DNA of 19,907 nucleotides from CAYXFZ01 sp964464385. Its GTDB lineage: Bacteria; Planctomycetota; UBA1135. Where the stretch lies: assembly GCA_964464385.1 (NCBI GenBank), contig CAYXFZ010000046.1, positions 1 to 19,907 of the forward strand. The letters run 5' to 3'. The translations under genes were made by a program, and so were the position numbers. Numbering within the stretch: position 1 is the first letter of the stretch; every line of letters starts with the position of its first letter. Positions 8,475-16,116 of this stretch are shown piece by piece. The notes beneath the pieces are model-generated. The model was not told the origin of the DNA. It searched no databases and worked only from the letters and a program-made list of their open reading frames with translations.

Positions 8475-9388
8475 GACAGGGCCTCACTTTGCGGATTCAA
8501 ACGCTGCAGGATGAGGTCGGTGGTCAGGGTCAAGAGACCCAAGAACAAGGTGTAGAGCACGGTCGTGCCCGTGGCCAAGGTGTAATCTCGGTTCAGTGCC
8601 GCTTGCACGAAGTGGGCGCCCAGGCCGGGCAAAGCAAAGACTTGTTCCACGACCAAAGAGCCGGTCAGGAGTCCGGCCGTGGCCGGGCCCAAATGTGCCA
8701 CGACCGGATGCAGAATGCGGGGCAGGAGATGGCGCCGCAAGAGGAGTTGCGAGGTCAACCCGCGAGCTTGGGCCGCTCGGACCGAGGGGTGGGCTAGGGC
8801 CTCGAGGGTGGAGCTCCGAGCAAGACGGGTTATTTCGGCGGCTACCGGTAGGCCAAGGGCCAGACACGGGAGGATGAGGTGGCGCCAACTCCCCAGGCCT
8901 GCCGGTGGCAACCATCCAAGAGAAAATGTGAAGCAGGCAATCAACAGCCCCGCCAGGACAAAGGAGGGAGTGGCCAGGGTCAAGCTGGCCAACAAGCGGA
9001 GTCCGTGATCCGCGGCCCTGCCACGGCGCAACCCAGAATAGATTCCGGCCGGCAAACCCAGGAGCAGGGCCACGGCGAGCGCCCCCAGACCCAAACCCAA
9101 GGACAAGGGCAGGGCCTGGCCCAGAATCCCGGCCACATCCTGGTCGCGATAGCGCATGGACGGGCCTAGATCGCCCTGGAAGAGGCCCCAAACGGCCCGA
9201 CCATATTGCTGAATCCAGGGTTCATCCAGGTGGTACGTGGCCCGCAAACTTTGCTCGACGGCGGCCGGTAAGGTTCGCTCTGCATCGAAGGGCCCACCGC
9301 GGGTCGCCCGTACCAAGAAGAAGGTCGTGGCATGCACCAACAACACGATGCCCAAGAGGGCGAGCAGGCGGCGGCCCAGACGACTCAT
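8471..9388 (-). CDS. oppB: ABC transporter permease, OppB/DppB family
   Basis: First permease of the importer, 305 aa with about six membrane helices. The N-terminus has a membrane segment (about 8-26) and the OppB-type soluble loop ending in LFQGDLGPSMRYRD. The EAA loop reads RAAQARGLTSQLLLRRHLLP, and the C-terminal region contains VVEQVFALPGLGAHFVQAALNRDY, a strong family signature. The open frame extends 55 codons upstream, but ATG 9388 is chosen because the homologous part starts there (MSRLGRRLLALLG) and it overlaps the oppA stop as ATGA. It pairs with OppC to form the translocation path. Confidence 0.92.
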   Translation of the reverse strand: MSRLGRRLLALLGIVLLVHATTFFLVRATRGGPFDAERTLPAAVEQSLRATYHLDEPWIQQYGRAVWGLFQGDLGPSMRYRDQDVAGILGQALPLSLGLGLGALAVALLLGLPAGIYSGLRRGRAADHGLRLLASLTLATPSFVLAGLLIACFTFSLGWLPPAGLGSWRHLILPCLALGLPVAAEITRLARSSTLEALAHPSVRAAQARGLTSQLLLRRHLLPRILHPVVAHLGPATAGLLTGSLVVEQVFALPGLGAHFVQAALNRDYTLATGTTVLYTLFLGLLTLTTDLILQRLNPQSEALS

Positions 9389-10956
9389 GGTGCCGGTTGC
9401 AGAGAGAGGCGGGCCCAGTCCACTTGGCCGCGGAGATTCCGGTGGAAGCCGCGCACTCGATCGGAGATCAGGTCGCGGCTGGCGTAATGGAAGAGAGGCA
9501 GGATGGGGGCCTCTTGCAAGAGGAGGGCCTCGGCCCCTCGCAGGGCCGCCCATCGCTCCTGCGGATTGATTGCCCTTGCCGCACGATCCAAGTGTTGTTC
9601 AAAGGCAGCATTGGCCCAGCCCGTGCGGTTGTTGGCCGAGTCCGCCCGAAAAATATCCAAAAAGGTGAGAGGATCCAAGTAGTCCCCAATCCAGGAGGAA
9701 CGCGACAGGTCGTAGTCCAATTGATGCTGGGAATCCAAGAAGACCTTCCACTCCTGGTTTTCCAAACGCACCCGTACGCCCAAGTGTTCCTGCCACTGCA
9801 ACTGCAAGAACTCGGCCACATCACGATGCATTTCGGCCGTATTGAAGGCTAGGCCTACGGTGGGCAGGGGATGGGACGCGGTCCAGCCGGCCTCAGCCAG
9901 CAAATTTCGCGCCCGAATGGGATCGAAGCTGGGTGCTGGCGGCGGGATCCATCCGCGAAGTTGGGGCGGCACCAGGGTGGTGGCGGCCGGCTGCCCGGCG
10001 CCCAAACTTTCGACCAGCTTCTGCCGATCCACGGCCAAGGTGAACGCCAAACGCACGCGCGGATCCTGCCAGGGGGAACGGGTCGTGTTGAAGCGGTAGA
10101 AGTAGGTGGCAAAGAGTGGCTGGGGATCAAATTCCGGGGTCCGATCCGACGGGTGGGATCCTTGGGCCCTTTGCAAAAGGGCCGGGATGGCCAAGGCCGG
10201 CACATCCGGGAGATAATCGGCCTCACCAGCCAAGAAAAGGTTGAGGGCAGTGAACTGGGATTCCACTACCAAAAAATCCAAGGCGGGCAGTTGTACGGTG
10301 CCGGCGGCATACCAAAGGGGATTCGGCAGCAAATGAATGCGATCCCGCAACCGGTGACTTTGCAAAAGAAAGGGTCCGCTGGTGATGGTTCCGGCGGGAT
10401 GGACCCCATCACGCAAACTTTCCGGGACGGGAGCCAGAGCATGCCATGCACACATCTCGGCAAAGAAGGGCAGAGGATGACGAAATTCCACCCGTAGGGT
10501 TCGGCCCTGTACGCTCAGGCCGGGGTCGGCAAGATCCAGGAGCCAATCCCGGTAGGGAGCGCCCGTGGCCGGGTCCAACAAGCGGCGCCATGAGGCGACG
10601 ACATCGGCTGCGGTCAGGTCGGAACCATCCGACCATTGCAGGTGGGGGCGCAAGCGAAATTCCCAGACCCTGCCCTGTTGCAAAGAGTGAAAAGATTCGG
10701 CTAGGCCCGGGATGGGCACCAAGGTCGCCGGATCCAGCCGGGTGAGACCACTCCAGAGGGCAGCCAACACGCGACCTTCCGGGGCCCCGGTGGCAATGTG
10801 AGGATCCAAACTCTGGACCTCTGCATTGTTGGCCACGACCAGGGCCCGCGGCTGTTCCCGCACGCAGCCGAACCCGATCAGGGCCAGTGAAATCCAGGCC
10901 GGCACACAGGTAGTCCACGCCGGGATGCGGCGGTACGTGGCAGTCAGCAAGGACAC
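9385..10956 (-). CDS. oppA: Peptide/nickel-type ABC transporter substrate-binding protein (SBP_bac_5)
   Basis: Extracytoplasmic solute receptor of family 5 (oligopeptide, dipeptide, nickel and others). The GTG 10956 start gives 523 aa, typical length. A hydrophobic signal segment at about 17-30 ends in IGFGC (Cys31), a lipobox-like site with a non-ideal -3 residue, so it is probably a lipoprotein. Family landmarks: NNAEVQSLDPHIATG, LAALWSGLTRLDPATL, AADVVASWRRLLDP, RVRLAFTLAVDRQKLVESL and, near the end, LLLQEAPILPLFHY. An open frame continues about 89 codons upstream, but it lacks family similarity and overlaps the divergent oppD. GTG 10956 is supported by a TATCCT hexamer exactly six bases upstream. 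It is the first gene of oppABC. The ligand cannot be assigned. Confidence 0.9.
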   Translation of the reverse strand: MSLLTATYRRIPAWTTCVPAWISLALIGFGCVREQPRALVVANNAEVQSLDPHIATGAPEGRVLAALWSGLTRLDPATLVPIPGLAESFHSLQQGRVWEFRLRPHLQWSDGSDLTAADVVASWRRLLDPATGAPYRDWLLDLADPGLSVQGRTLRVEFRHPLPFFAEMCAWHALAPVPESLRDGVHPAGTITSGPFLLQSHRLRDRIHLLPNPLWYAAGTVQLPALDFLVVESQFTALNLFLAGEADYLPDVPALAIPALLQRAQGSHPSDRTPEFDPQPLFATYFYRFNTTRSPWQDPRVRLAFTLAVDRQKLVESLGAGQPAATTLVPPQLRGWIPPPAPSFDPIRARNLLAEAGWTASHPLPTVGLAFNTAEMHRDVAEFLQLQWQEHLGVRVRLENQEWKVFLDSQHQLDYDLSRSSWIGDYLDPLTFLDIFRADSANNRTGWANAAFEQHLDRAARAINPQERWAALRGAEALLLQEAPILPLFHYASRDLISDRVRGFHRNLRGQVDWARLSLQPAP

Positions 10957-10965
10957 AGGGTCAGG
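10954..10965. repeat. 12-mer CACAGGGTCAGG at the oppA start (also at 17959-17970)
   Basis: The identical 12-mer occurs at the oppA start (its minus-strand GTG is the oppA start codon) and directly before the exbB ATG at 17959-17970. Both sit at gene starts on the same strand. It could be a shared operator-like site or chance. Confidence 0.3.
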
Positions 10966-10968
10966 ATA
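10963..10968 (-). promoter_or_regulatory. -10-like TANNNT hexamer, putative leaderless promoter of oppA
   Basis: On the minus strand TATCCT, six bases (GACCCT), then the GTG start. The geometry is the same as at coaD, oppD and the HAD gene. It lies 15 bases from the divergent oppD hexamer, so the two promoters must share or compete for the same DNA. Confidence 0.5.
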
Positions 10969-10982
10969 GCCGGGGCGTGGTC

Positions 10983-10988
10983 TAGAAT
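10983..10988 (+). promoter_or_regulatory. -10-like TANNNT hexamer, putative leaderless promoter of oppD
   Basis: TAGAAT followed by six bases (CCCGGG) and the GTG start of oppD. The hexamer sits inside a TCTAGA palindrome. Only 38 bases separate the divergent oppA and oppD starts, too few for two conventional promoters with leaders and ribosome-binding sites. Confidence 0.5.
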
Positions 10989-10994
10989 CCCGGG

Positions 10995-11789
10995 GTGGTG
11001 GATCCTCTGTTGTGGGTGGACGATCTCCGATTGGAAACATCGGCGGGGCAACCCCTGGTGGCAGGCCTTTCTTTGCAGATCCAAGCCGGCCAGGCCGTGG
11101 GCCTCTTGGGTGCCTCCGGCAGTGGCAAGAGCCTGACCTCGCTGGCCATTTTTGGTCTGTTGCCGCCTGGGGTTCAACAAACTGGCGGTCGCATCCTCTT
11201 TGACGGCACGAATCTGAGCGCATGTTCCGATGCCGAATTGCGGCCCTATCGGGGCGGTCGCTTGGGGCTGGTGTTTCAGGATCCGGCCTCTTCCTTCAAC
11301 CCAGTCGTTCCCCTTGGCAGGCAAGTGGGAGAGGCCCTGGAAGTGCATTGCCCGGGTCCAGTCGGCGAGCGGTGCCAAGAAGTCTTGCGCCTGTTGGCCG
11401 AGGTCGGTCTGGAGGAACCCGAGCGGGTCGCGGCCGCTTATCCGCACCAACTCTCCGGCGGCATGTTGCAACGGGCCATGATTGCCGCCGCCTTGGCTGG
11501 GCAACCCGAGTTGTTGATTGCCGACGAACCGACGACAGCCCTGGATGTGCGCGTGCAGGCAGGCATTTTGAACATGGTGCATTCCTTGCGCCAGGAGCGC
11601 GGGCTTGCCATGCTCTGGATTACCCATGATTTGGCGGTGGCCGCCCGAGTGTGCGATCGGCTTGCCGTATTGGATCAGGGACGGATCGTCGAAGAGGGTC
11701 CCGTGACCCAACTGTTGTCGCAACCCGAGCATGCGACCACTCGCGAGTTGGTGGCCGCCAGTCCGGCCCGGCAGGAGGAGAGGGCATGA
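10995..11789 (+). CDS. oppD: ABC transporter ATPase, OppD/DppD/NikD type
   Basis: Cytoplasmic ATPase of the importer, 264 aa. Walker A GASGSGKS (39-46), Q-loop LVFQDPASSFNP (about 92-103), signature LSGGM (153-157), Walker B LLIADEPTTALD (173-184) and H-loop THD (His211). It lacks most of the C-terminal oligopeptide-type (oligo_HPY) extension that makes OppD/DppD about 330 aa, and is closer in size to NikD. The start is GTG 10995 (a second GTG follows immediately), six bases after TAGAAT. It overlaps oppF by ATGA. It is separated from, and divergent to, oppABC, with which it presumably forms one transporter. Confidence 0.92.
   Translation: MVDPLLWVDDLRLETSAGQPLVAGLSLQIQAGQAVGLLGASGSGKSLTSLAIFGLLPPGVQQTGGRILFDGTNLSACSDAELRPYRGGRLGLVFQDPASSFNPVVPLGRQVGEALEVHCPGPVGERCQEVLRLLAEVGLEEPERVAAAYPHQLSGGMLQRAMIAAALAGQPELLIADEPTTALDVRVQAGILNMVHSLRQERGLAMLWITHDLAVAARVCDRLAVLDQGRIVEEGPVTQLLSQPEHATTRELVAASPARQEERA
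11773..11780 (+). promoter_or_regulatory. Shine-Dalgarno sequence of oppF
   Basis: AGGAGGAG with the GGAGG core seven bases before the oppF ATG. It is the clearest Shine-Dalgarno sequence in the window and supports ATG 11786 over the longer open frame upstream. It also encodes QEE of the OppD C-terminus. Confidence 0.65.
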
Positions 11790-12601
11790 ACCCCGAGTCG
11801 GATCCGCCCCCGCTGCTTGCCATTCGGGATCTCCGCGTGGTCTATCCCGGCAAAGTTCGCTTGTTCCAAAGGGACCCGGGGGTCGAGGCCATTCGTGGCC
11901 TGGACTTCATCCTTGGGCACGGCGAAATTTTGGCCTTGGTGGGGGAATCCGGTTGTGGCAAGACCTCCCTAGCTCGGGTTTTGGTTGGCCTGCAAGTGGC
12001 CACTTCCGGTCAGGTCCTCTTGTCCACGGCAGAAGGTAGCGTGACGGATTTGGTGGGTTTGCCTCAGGCCGATTGGAAGCCGGTGCGGCGTCGCATTGCC
12101 ATGGCCTTTCAAGACCATGGTTCTGCCCTGGACCCTCGCCTTCGTTTGGTCGATGCCGTGGCCGAGCCTTGGGCTATCCATGGCATGGGTTCCGCCCGAG
12201 AGCGGCGCCAATGGGCGGAGGATCTTTTGGTGCAGGTTGGCCTCACGGCCGAGCACGGTGAGCGCTTGCCGGCGACCCTGAGTGGTGGTCAGCGCCAGCG
12301 CGTCGGCATTGCCCGAGCTCTGGCCCTGCAACCGGACTTATTGGTTTGCGACGAGGTGGTCTCTGCCCTGGACACCGTTGTCCAGCGACGAATCTTGGAT
12401 TTATTGGCAAGGTTGCGGAAGCAAAGAACCATGGCCATTCTGTTCGTGACCCATGATCTGGCCGTGGCCCGCGGTTTTGCCGACCAAGTGGCGGTCATGC
12501 AGAACGGAAAAATCGTCGAGCATGGGCCAGCGGCCATGGTCTTGCGTGATCCTCAACATGCCTTCACGCGTTCCCTGTTGGATGCCCTGCCGGTATTCTG
12601 A
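11786..12601 (+). CDS. oppF: ABC transporter ATPase, OppF/DppF/NikE type
   Basis: Second ATPase of the importer, 271 aa. Walker A GESGCGKT (53-60), Q-loop AFQDHGSALDPRL (about 107-119), signature LSGGQRQRVGIARAL (165-179), Walker B LLVCDE (185-190), D-loop SALD, H-loop THD (His223). Oddity: after the catalytic Glu190 the usual Pro is Val (DEVVSALD instead of DEPVSALD). Like OppD it ends without the long oligopeptide-type C-terminal extension. ATG 11786 overlaps the oppD stop (ATGA) and has a good Shine-Dalgarno sequence. The stop codon region doubles as the -10-like hexamer of the following gene. Confidence 0.92.
   Translation: MNPESDPPPLLAIRDLRVVYPGKVRLFQRDPGVEAIRGLDFILGHGEILALVGESGCGKTSLARVLVGLQVATSGQVLLSTAEGSVTDLVGLPQADWKPVRRRIAMAFQDHGSALDPRLRLVDAVAEPWAIHGMGSARERRQWAEDLLVQVGLTAEHGERLPATLSGGQRQRVGIARALALQPDLLVCDEVVSALDTVVQRRILDLLARLRKQRTMAILFVTHDLAVARGFADQVAVMQNGKIVEHGPAAMVLRDPQHAFTRSLLDALPVF
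12594..12599 (+). promoter_or_regulatory. -10-like TANNNT hexamer, putative leaderless promoter of HAD gene
   Basis: TATTCT, six bases (GATCCC), then ATG 12606. The hexamer overlaps the last two codons and stop of oppF, so coding constraint may explain part of it. The spacing is nevertheless identical to coaD, oppA and oppD. Confidence 0.45.
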
Positions 12602-12605
12602 TCCC

Positions 12606-13349
12606 ATGTCCTTGCGCGCCGTCTTCTTTGACATTGACGATACCCTTTATTCGTCCACCGATTTTGCTTGGCGTGCCCGAGAAAGGGCGGTCGAGGCCAT
12701 GCAATCCCGAGGACTCCGGGCGGACAAGGATCATGTCCTGGCTGAATTAGGTGCCGTCGTCAATGAATTTGGATCCAATGATGGCGACCACTATGGCCGC
12801 CTATTGAAACGGCTTCCCCCTGAGGCCCTAGCGGATACCAATCCGGCCCTCCTGGTCACTGCCGGGGTCATGGCCTACCACGAGACCAAATGGCGCGAAC
12901 TTCGGTTGCGCGAGGAAGGGCGTTTCTTGCTGGAGGATTTGGCATCGACTTCCCTGCGCTTGGGCATCATTACGGCCGGGATCACCAGCAAACAAATGGA
13001 AAAGGTATTGCGGCTGGGTTTGGACCAATGGATGGACCCTGCCCTGATTTTGATCACGGATCAGGTGGGTGTGGACAAGAGCAATCCTTTGCTCTACGAA
13101 ATGGCCGCGGCCAAGGCCGGGGTGGAGCCCTCTCAGGCCCTGCACGTCGGGGATCATCCTCTCAACGACATTGATTCCGCGAAACGGGCGGGGTTTCGTG
13201 CCGTGCTGCACCAAGGATCGGGTCGTTACGCCGCCTTGGAGGGTCTTCTGGAAGCCGACGCTCGGATTCGAAATCTGGACGAACTCCGCGGGATTCTTGG
13301 AGACTGGGGAGTGGATCTGCCCGCCTCGGCGCGGGAATCTGGCGCCTAG
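12606..13349 (+). CDS. HAD-superfamily hydrolase (subfamily IA, TIGR02253-like)
   Basis: Cytoplasmic phosphatase-type HAD protein, 247 aa. Motif I FFDIDDTLY (nucleophile Asp9, acid Asp11), motif II IITAG (Thr123), motif III DKSNP (Lys158), motif IV VGDHPLNDID (Asp183, Asp188). The cap between about 20 and 100, with YHETKWRELR, resembles the TIGR02253 group that I recall chiefly from archaea. The substrate is unknown. It starts five bases after the oppF stop but has its own -10-like hexamer at the leaderless distance. An open frame runs upstream into oppF, but ATG 12606 is where HAD similarity begins. The TAG stop overlaps the TAG of the convergent secretin gene in CTAG. Confidence 0.88.
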   Translation: MSLRAVFFDIDDTLYSSTDFAWRARERAVEAMQSRGLRADKDHVLAELGAVVNEFGSNDGDHYGRLLKRLPPEALADTNPALLVTAGVMAYHETKWRELRLREEGRFLLEDLASTSLRLGIITAGITSKQMEKVLRLGLDQWMDPALILITDQVGVDKSNPLLYEMAAAKAGVEPSQALHVGDHPLNDIDSAKRAGFRAVLHQGSGRYAALEGLLEADARIRNLDELRGILGDWGVDLPASARESGA

Positions 13350-13358
13350 TTCAGGCGC
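13342..13358. terminator. Small GC hairpin over the two convergent stop codons
   Basis: GCGCCT, five-base loop AGTTC, AGGCGC: a perfect 6-bp inverted repeat spanning the stop codons of the HAD gene and the secretin gene. There is no real U tract on either strand, so intrinsic termination is doubtful. It may act as a bidirectional end or be chance. Confidence 0.3.
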
Positions 13359-16058
13359 TTGTCCAGTCGCTGGGAGACTTCCAACACGTCCGTGATTTGG
13401 GCACGGATGGTGATGATGATGTCTTCCTTTTCATCCACCTCGGCTTCGGACTTGAAGAGGAGGGAAATGATGGGGATGTTGGCCAGGAATGGAATTTCAC
13501 TGCGCTGTTGCACATCCATGATCTTCTTGAGACCAGCAATGACCACGGTGCCCCCGTCCGGAACGATGGCCGTCGTGTTGGCACTGGATACCTGCAACTC
13601 AGGCAATTGCAAGGTCACGGGTGTCGTGAGACCGGCCAACGAGGACGTAAATTCGTTCATGGGGCGGATTAGCGTGGCCACGGTCGGGCGCAGTTCCAAA
13701 GTGATGTAACGGCGGTCGTGGCTAATGGTCGGACGGACGTCCAAAACGATGCCGTCGGAAATGACACCAACCATGGGGTCGGCAATGAGGGCAGCTTGCG
13801 CAACCTCCACATCCATGTCTTGGACATAAGTCACCTGATTTTGGACTGTGATGAAGGCACGCATCGTGTTTTGAGCGGAAAGGGTCGTGCTGTTGAGCTC
13901 TTGGGCCCGACTCGATTTTTCTACTGCCCGCAAAATGATGGACATCTGGGTGTCATCCAAGAGGACGAACTGCATGGCCAAACCTCCGGTATTCGTCATG
14001 CGACCTCCGAAACCTCCCAGAATATTTTCGGTGCGGGCGCGGATGTCCCCGTCAAGGGCCTCGTCATAAAAGGCACCCGCCGATGGGCTCGTTTCGGCAC
14101 CATCGGGCAACCCACCGCCATCGTTGTCCAGGCCCAAGGAAGTTCCATCTTCCAGGCCGGAGGTGAGATCATCCAGGTTGGCCATCGTGGTGGGGGGCGA
14201 GAAAGTACCACCCAAGCCCCGGAAATCCACGCCGATCTCGCGCAAGAAATCTTTTTGGATGCGCAGGAAACGGGCCTCAATCGTGACCATCGAAGAAATG
14301 TAGCGGCGCATATCATTCAGAAAGGCGGCCAATTCGCGGTGCACTTCGGCGGTGTGGACGACGATCAAGTGTCCGTTGGAATAAGTGACAGACACGCCCT
14401 CGACCTCGTCCCAAGATGTGGAGGCCACCGTTTGTCGGACAAGTTCTTCGAGGTTTGCAGGGTCCAGGATCGGCACGGGTTCACCCGTCGGACCACCTTG
14501 TACGACCTCTTCTTCATCGCTGAAGGAGGAGTCGTCGTCCAGATGAATGCGGTCGATTTTTGGGCCGCTGAAATCATTCAGAGTCGAAGTCAAATCCTGG
14601 ACATCATGGGCCTTCAGGATCAACTGGCCCTGAGCATTGGAGCGAGTGGTGATGTAGATCACGCCATAGCGGAAGGTGTACACCACATCTTGGCCCGCTG
14701 CCTGAGTGATCACGTTGAGGGCGTTTTCCACCGTAATGGGACGCGAGAGGTTCAAATTGAACTCAATGCCTTCGGCATCCACGGCCTCGATGGCAAGAGG
14801 AGTAACCACGAAGGGTATGTCCGTGTAGGGCCGGAGTTTTTGCACCACCTCTTCCAGCGAGGTTTCGCCCTCCACTTGGATCCCTGGAATGCGGGTGGTG
14901 GCAATTTCCCGACGAAGTTCTTCTTCAGAGGAGCGATCGTCCTCCAGATCTCCGGCGCCGCGGTAACGTTCGCGGGCGGCCGAAATTTTTTCCCAGTGGG
15001 CCAAGTCTGGCTCATCCATGATACCCGTGAAGGGGACTCTGGAGGTCTCGAAGTCCTCCAACCAGCGGCGGAAACGTTCTTTGCGTTCCGTGAGGAAGGT
15101 CTCATTGACCAGCTCATGCCTGGCTCGGTTGGCCGCGTCCTTCAGTTCGCGAGCACGCATGTTGAGAGGGGCCTCGTCCAAAACTTCATTGGCTAGGGTG
15201 ATCGCTTTGTCGTAGTCCCGCTGGTCAAAATAACGGATGGCCTCACTCATCACTCGATCCAGGCGTAGGACTTCGGCGCGGGCCAAAGCTTCTTCCTCTG
15301 CCTGAAGAGATTCGAAGGCGTCACGCCTTGCCTGATCTCGCTTGGCAGCACGGGAAATCTCCACTTCCGCGCGGGCTCTTTCCAGGGCGCGGCTGACGCG
15401 CAGGTCCAACCCTTTCCAATCTACGTCATAGCCCGAGTCTGCCCCGACCATGGAGGCGTGGGCCAGCGAAAGAGCACCCACGGACTCTTGCAGATCCCCT
15501 TGCTCCAGCANNNNNNNNNNCCGCGTGGGCAACCGTCTCGGCCTTGATGCGTTCCAGGTGAGCCCGCAAACGAACGATGAGATCGTCCTCACTGCCGGCA
15601 AGAGGTACCGTGGCACGGCCCAAGGCGACTTGGATTTGATCGAACATGGCCCGGGTTTCGCGATGGCCGGGGTCCAGTTGCAAGGCCGCTAGGGCGGCAT
15701 TCTCGGCCTCCAGGAGGCGCCCATCGGCATAGGCCTCCATGGCTGTATCCAGGCGGGCCTCGACCAAAAGGCGCGTTTTTTGCTGGCGGAGGTTTGCGAC
15801 TTCGCGGCCTTGGATAACGGGATCTTGCTGAGAGAAGGACGAGCCAGCAGGAGGGGCCAGGGCCGCAGGTGCGAGCAAGGTCGAAGGCGGGGCCAAGGCT
15901 GGGAGATTCAGGGCCAGCAGGGGATCGGGAGCGGCACGATCACCAGCGACCACGACCTCGGCGTCCAAGTCGTCGAGGAAGGGATCAGCCTCGGAATCCG
16001 GGGCGGAACAGGCAGCCAGGAAGGCAACCGGGAGAACCAGGAGCAGGGGGTTCTTCAT
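13346..16058 (-). CDS. TPR-containing secretin lipoprotein (GspD/PilQ family; gap inside)
   Basis: Outer-membrane secretin of about 900 aa. The N-terminus MKNPLLLVLPVAFLAAC is a signal peptide with a good lipobox (LAAC, Cys17). TPR-like helical repeats lie in the N-terminal third (for example AMEAYADGRLLEAENAALAA, and after the gap AIRYFDQRDYDKAITLANEV). A secretin N0/STN-like domain follows (EGETSLEEVVQKLRPYTDIP; ITVENALNVITQAAGQDVVY), then an N1-type domain. The C-terminal secretin pore carries IVPDGGTVVIAGLKKI and EIPFLANIPIISLLFKSE, the family signature. Between them is a Gly/Asp-rich insert with LDNDGGGLPDGAE, like calcium-binding TSP3-type repeats. Ten Ns at 15511-15520 disturb the frame count; a gap that is a multiple of three joins both parts. 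ATG 16058 is chosen because the signal peptide starts there. It is last in the TPR-ExbBD cluster. No type II secretion or pilus ATPase is present in the window. Confidence 0.88.
15511..15520. other. Assembly gap (10 N) inside secretin gene
   Basis: Run of ten Ns between the N-terminal TPR part and the remainder of the secretin. The two flanking frames join if the real length is a multiple of three; how many residues are missing cannot be estimated. Confidence 0.95.
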
Positions 16059-16060
16059 CT

Positions 16061-16071
16061 TCAGGGGGGGT
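16061..16071 (-). repeat. C7 element upstream of secretin (copy 2 of ACCCCCCCTGA)
   Basis: On the minus strand ACCCCCCCTGA ends two bases before the secretin ATG. An identical 11-mer lies just before exbB at 17966-17976. It could be a shared leader or regulatory element, or a slippage-prone homopolymer. Confidence 0.4.
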
Positions 16072-16078
16072 GTCAGTG

Positions 16079-16084
16079 TTTCTA
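16079..16084 (-). promoter_or_regulatory. Possible -10 element (TAGAAA) upstream of secretin
   Basis: On the minus strand GCTAGAAA lies 20 bases before the secretin ATG, in the 58-base gap after exbD2. It resembles GCTAGAAT upstream of exbB. It may give a secondary promoter within the cluster. No -35 was recognised. Confidence 0.25.
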
Positions 16085-16116
16085 GCCTGCAGGAGGGGTC
16101 CGGTTTCGCTTCAGAG

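Noticed and set aside
8471..9553. 360-aa form of OppB
   Set aside because: The extra N-terminus is Pro/Arg-rich translation of the oppA 3' end; ATG 9388 overlaps the oppA stop.
9385..11223. 612-aa form of the OppA protein starting at 11223
   Set aside because: The first 89 residues have no family similarity and overlap the divergent oppD; GTG 10956 gives a signal peptide and normal length.
13718..15196. 492-codon plus-strand open frame antisense to the secretin gene
   Set aside because: It lies fully opposite a gene with clear secretin signatures and has no recognisable domain; explained by codon bias.
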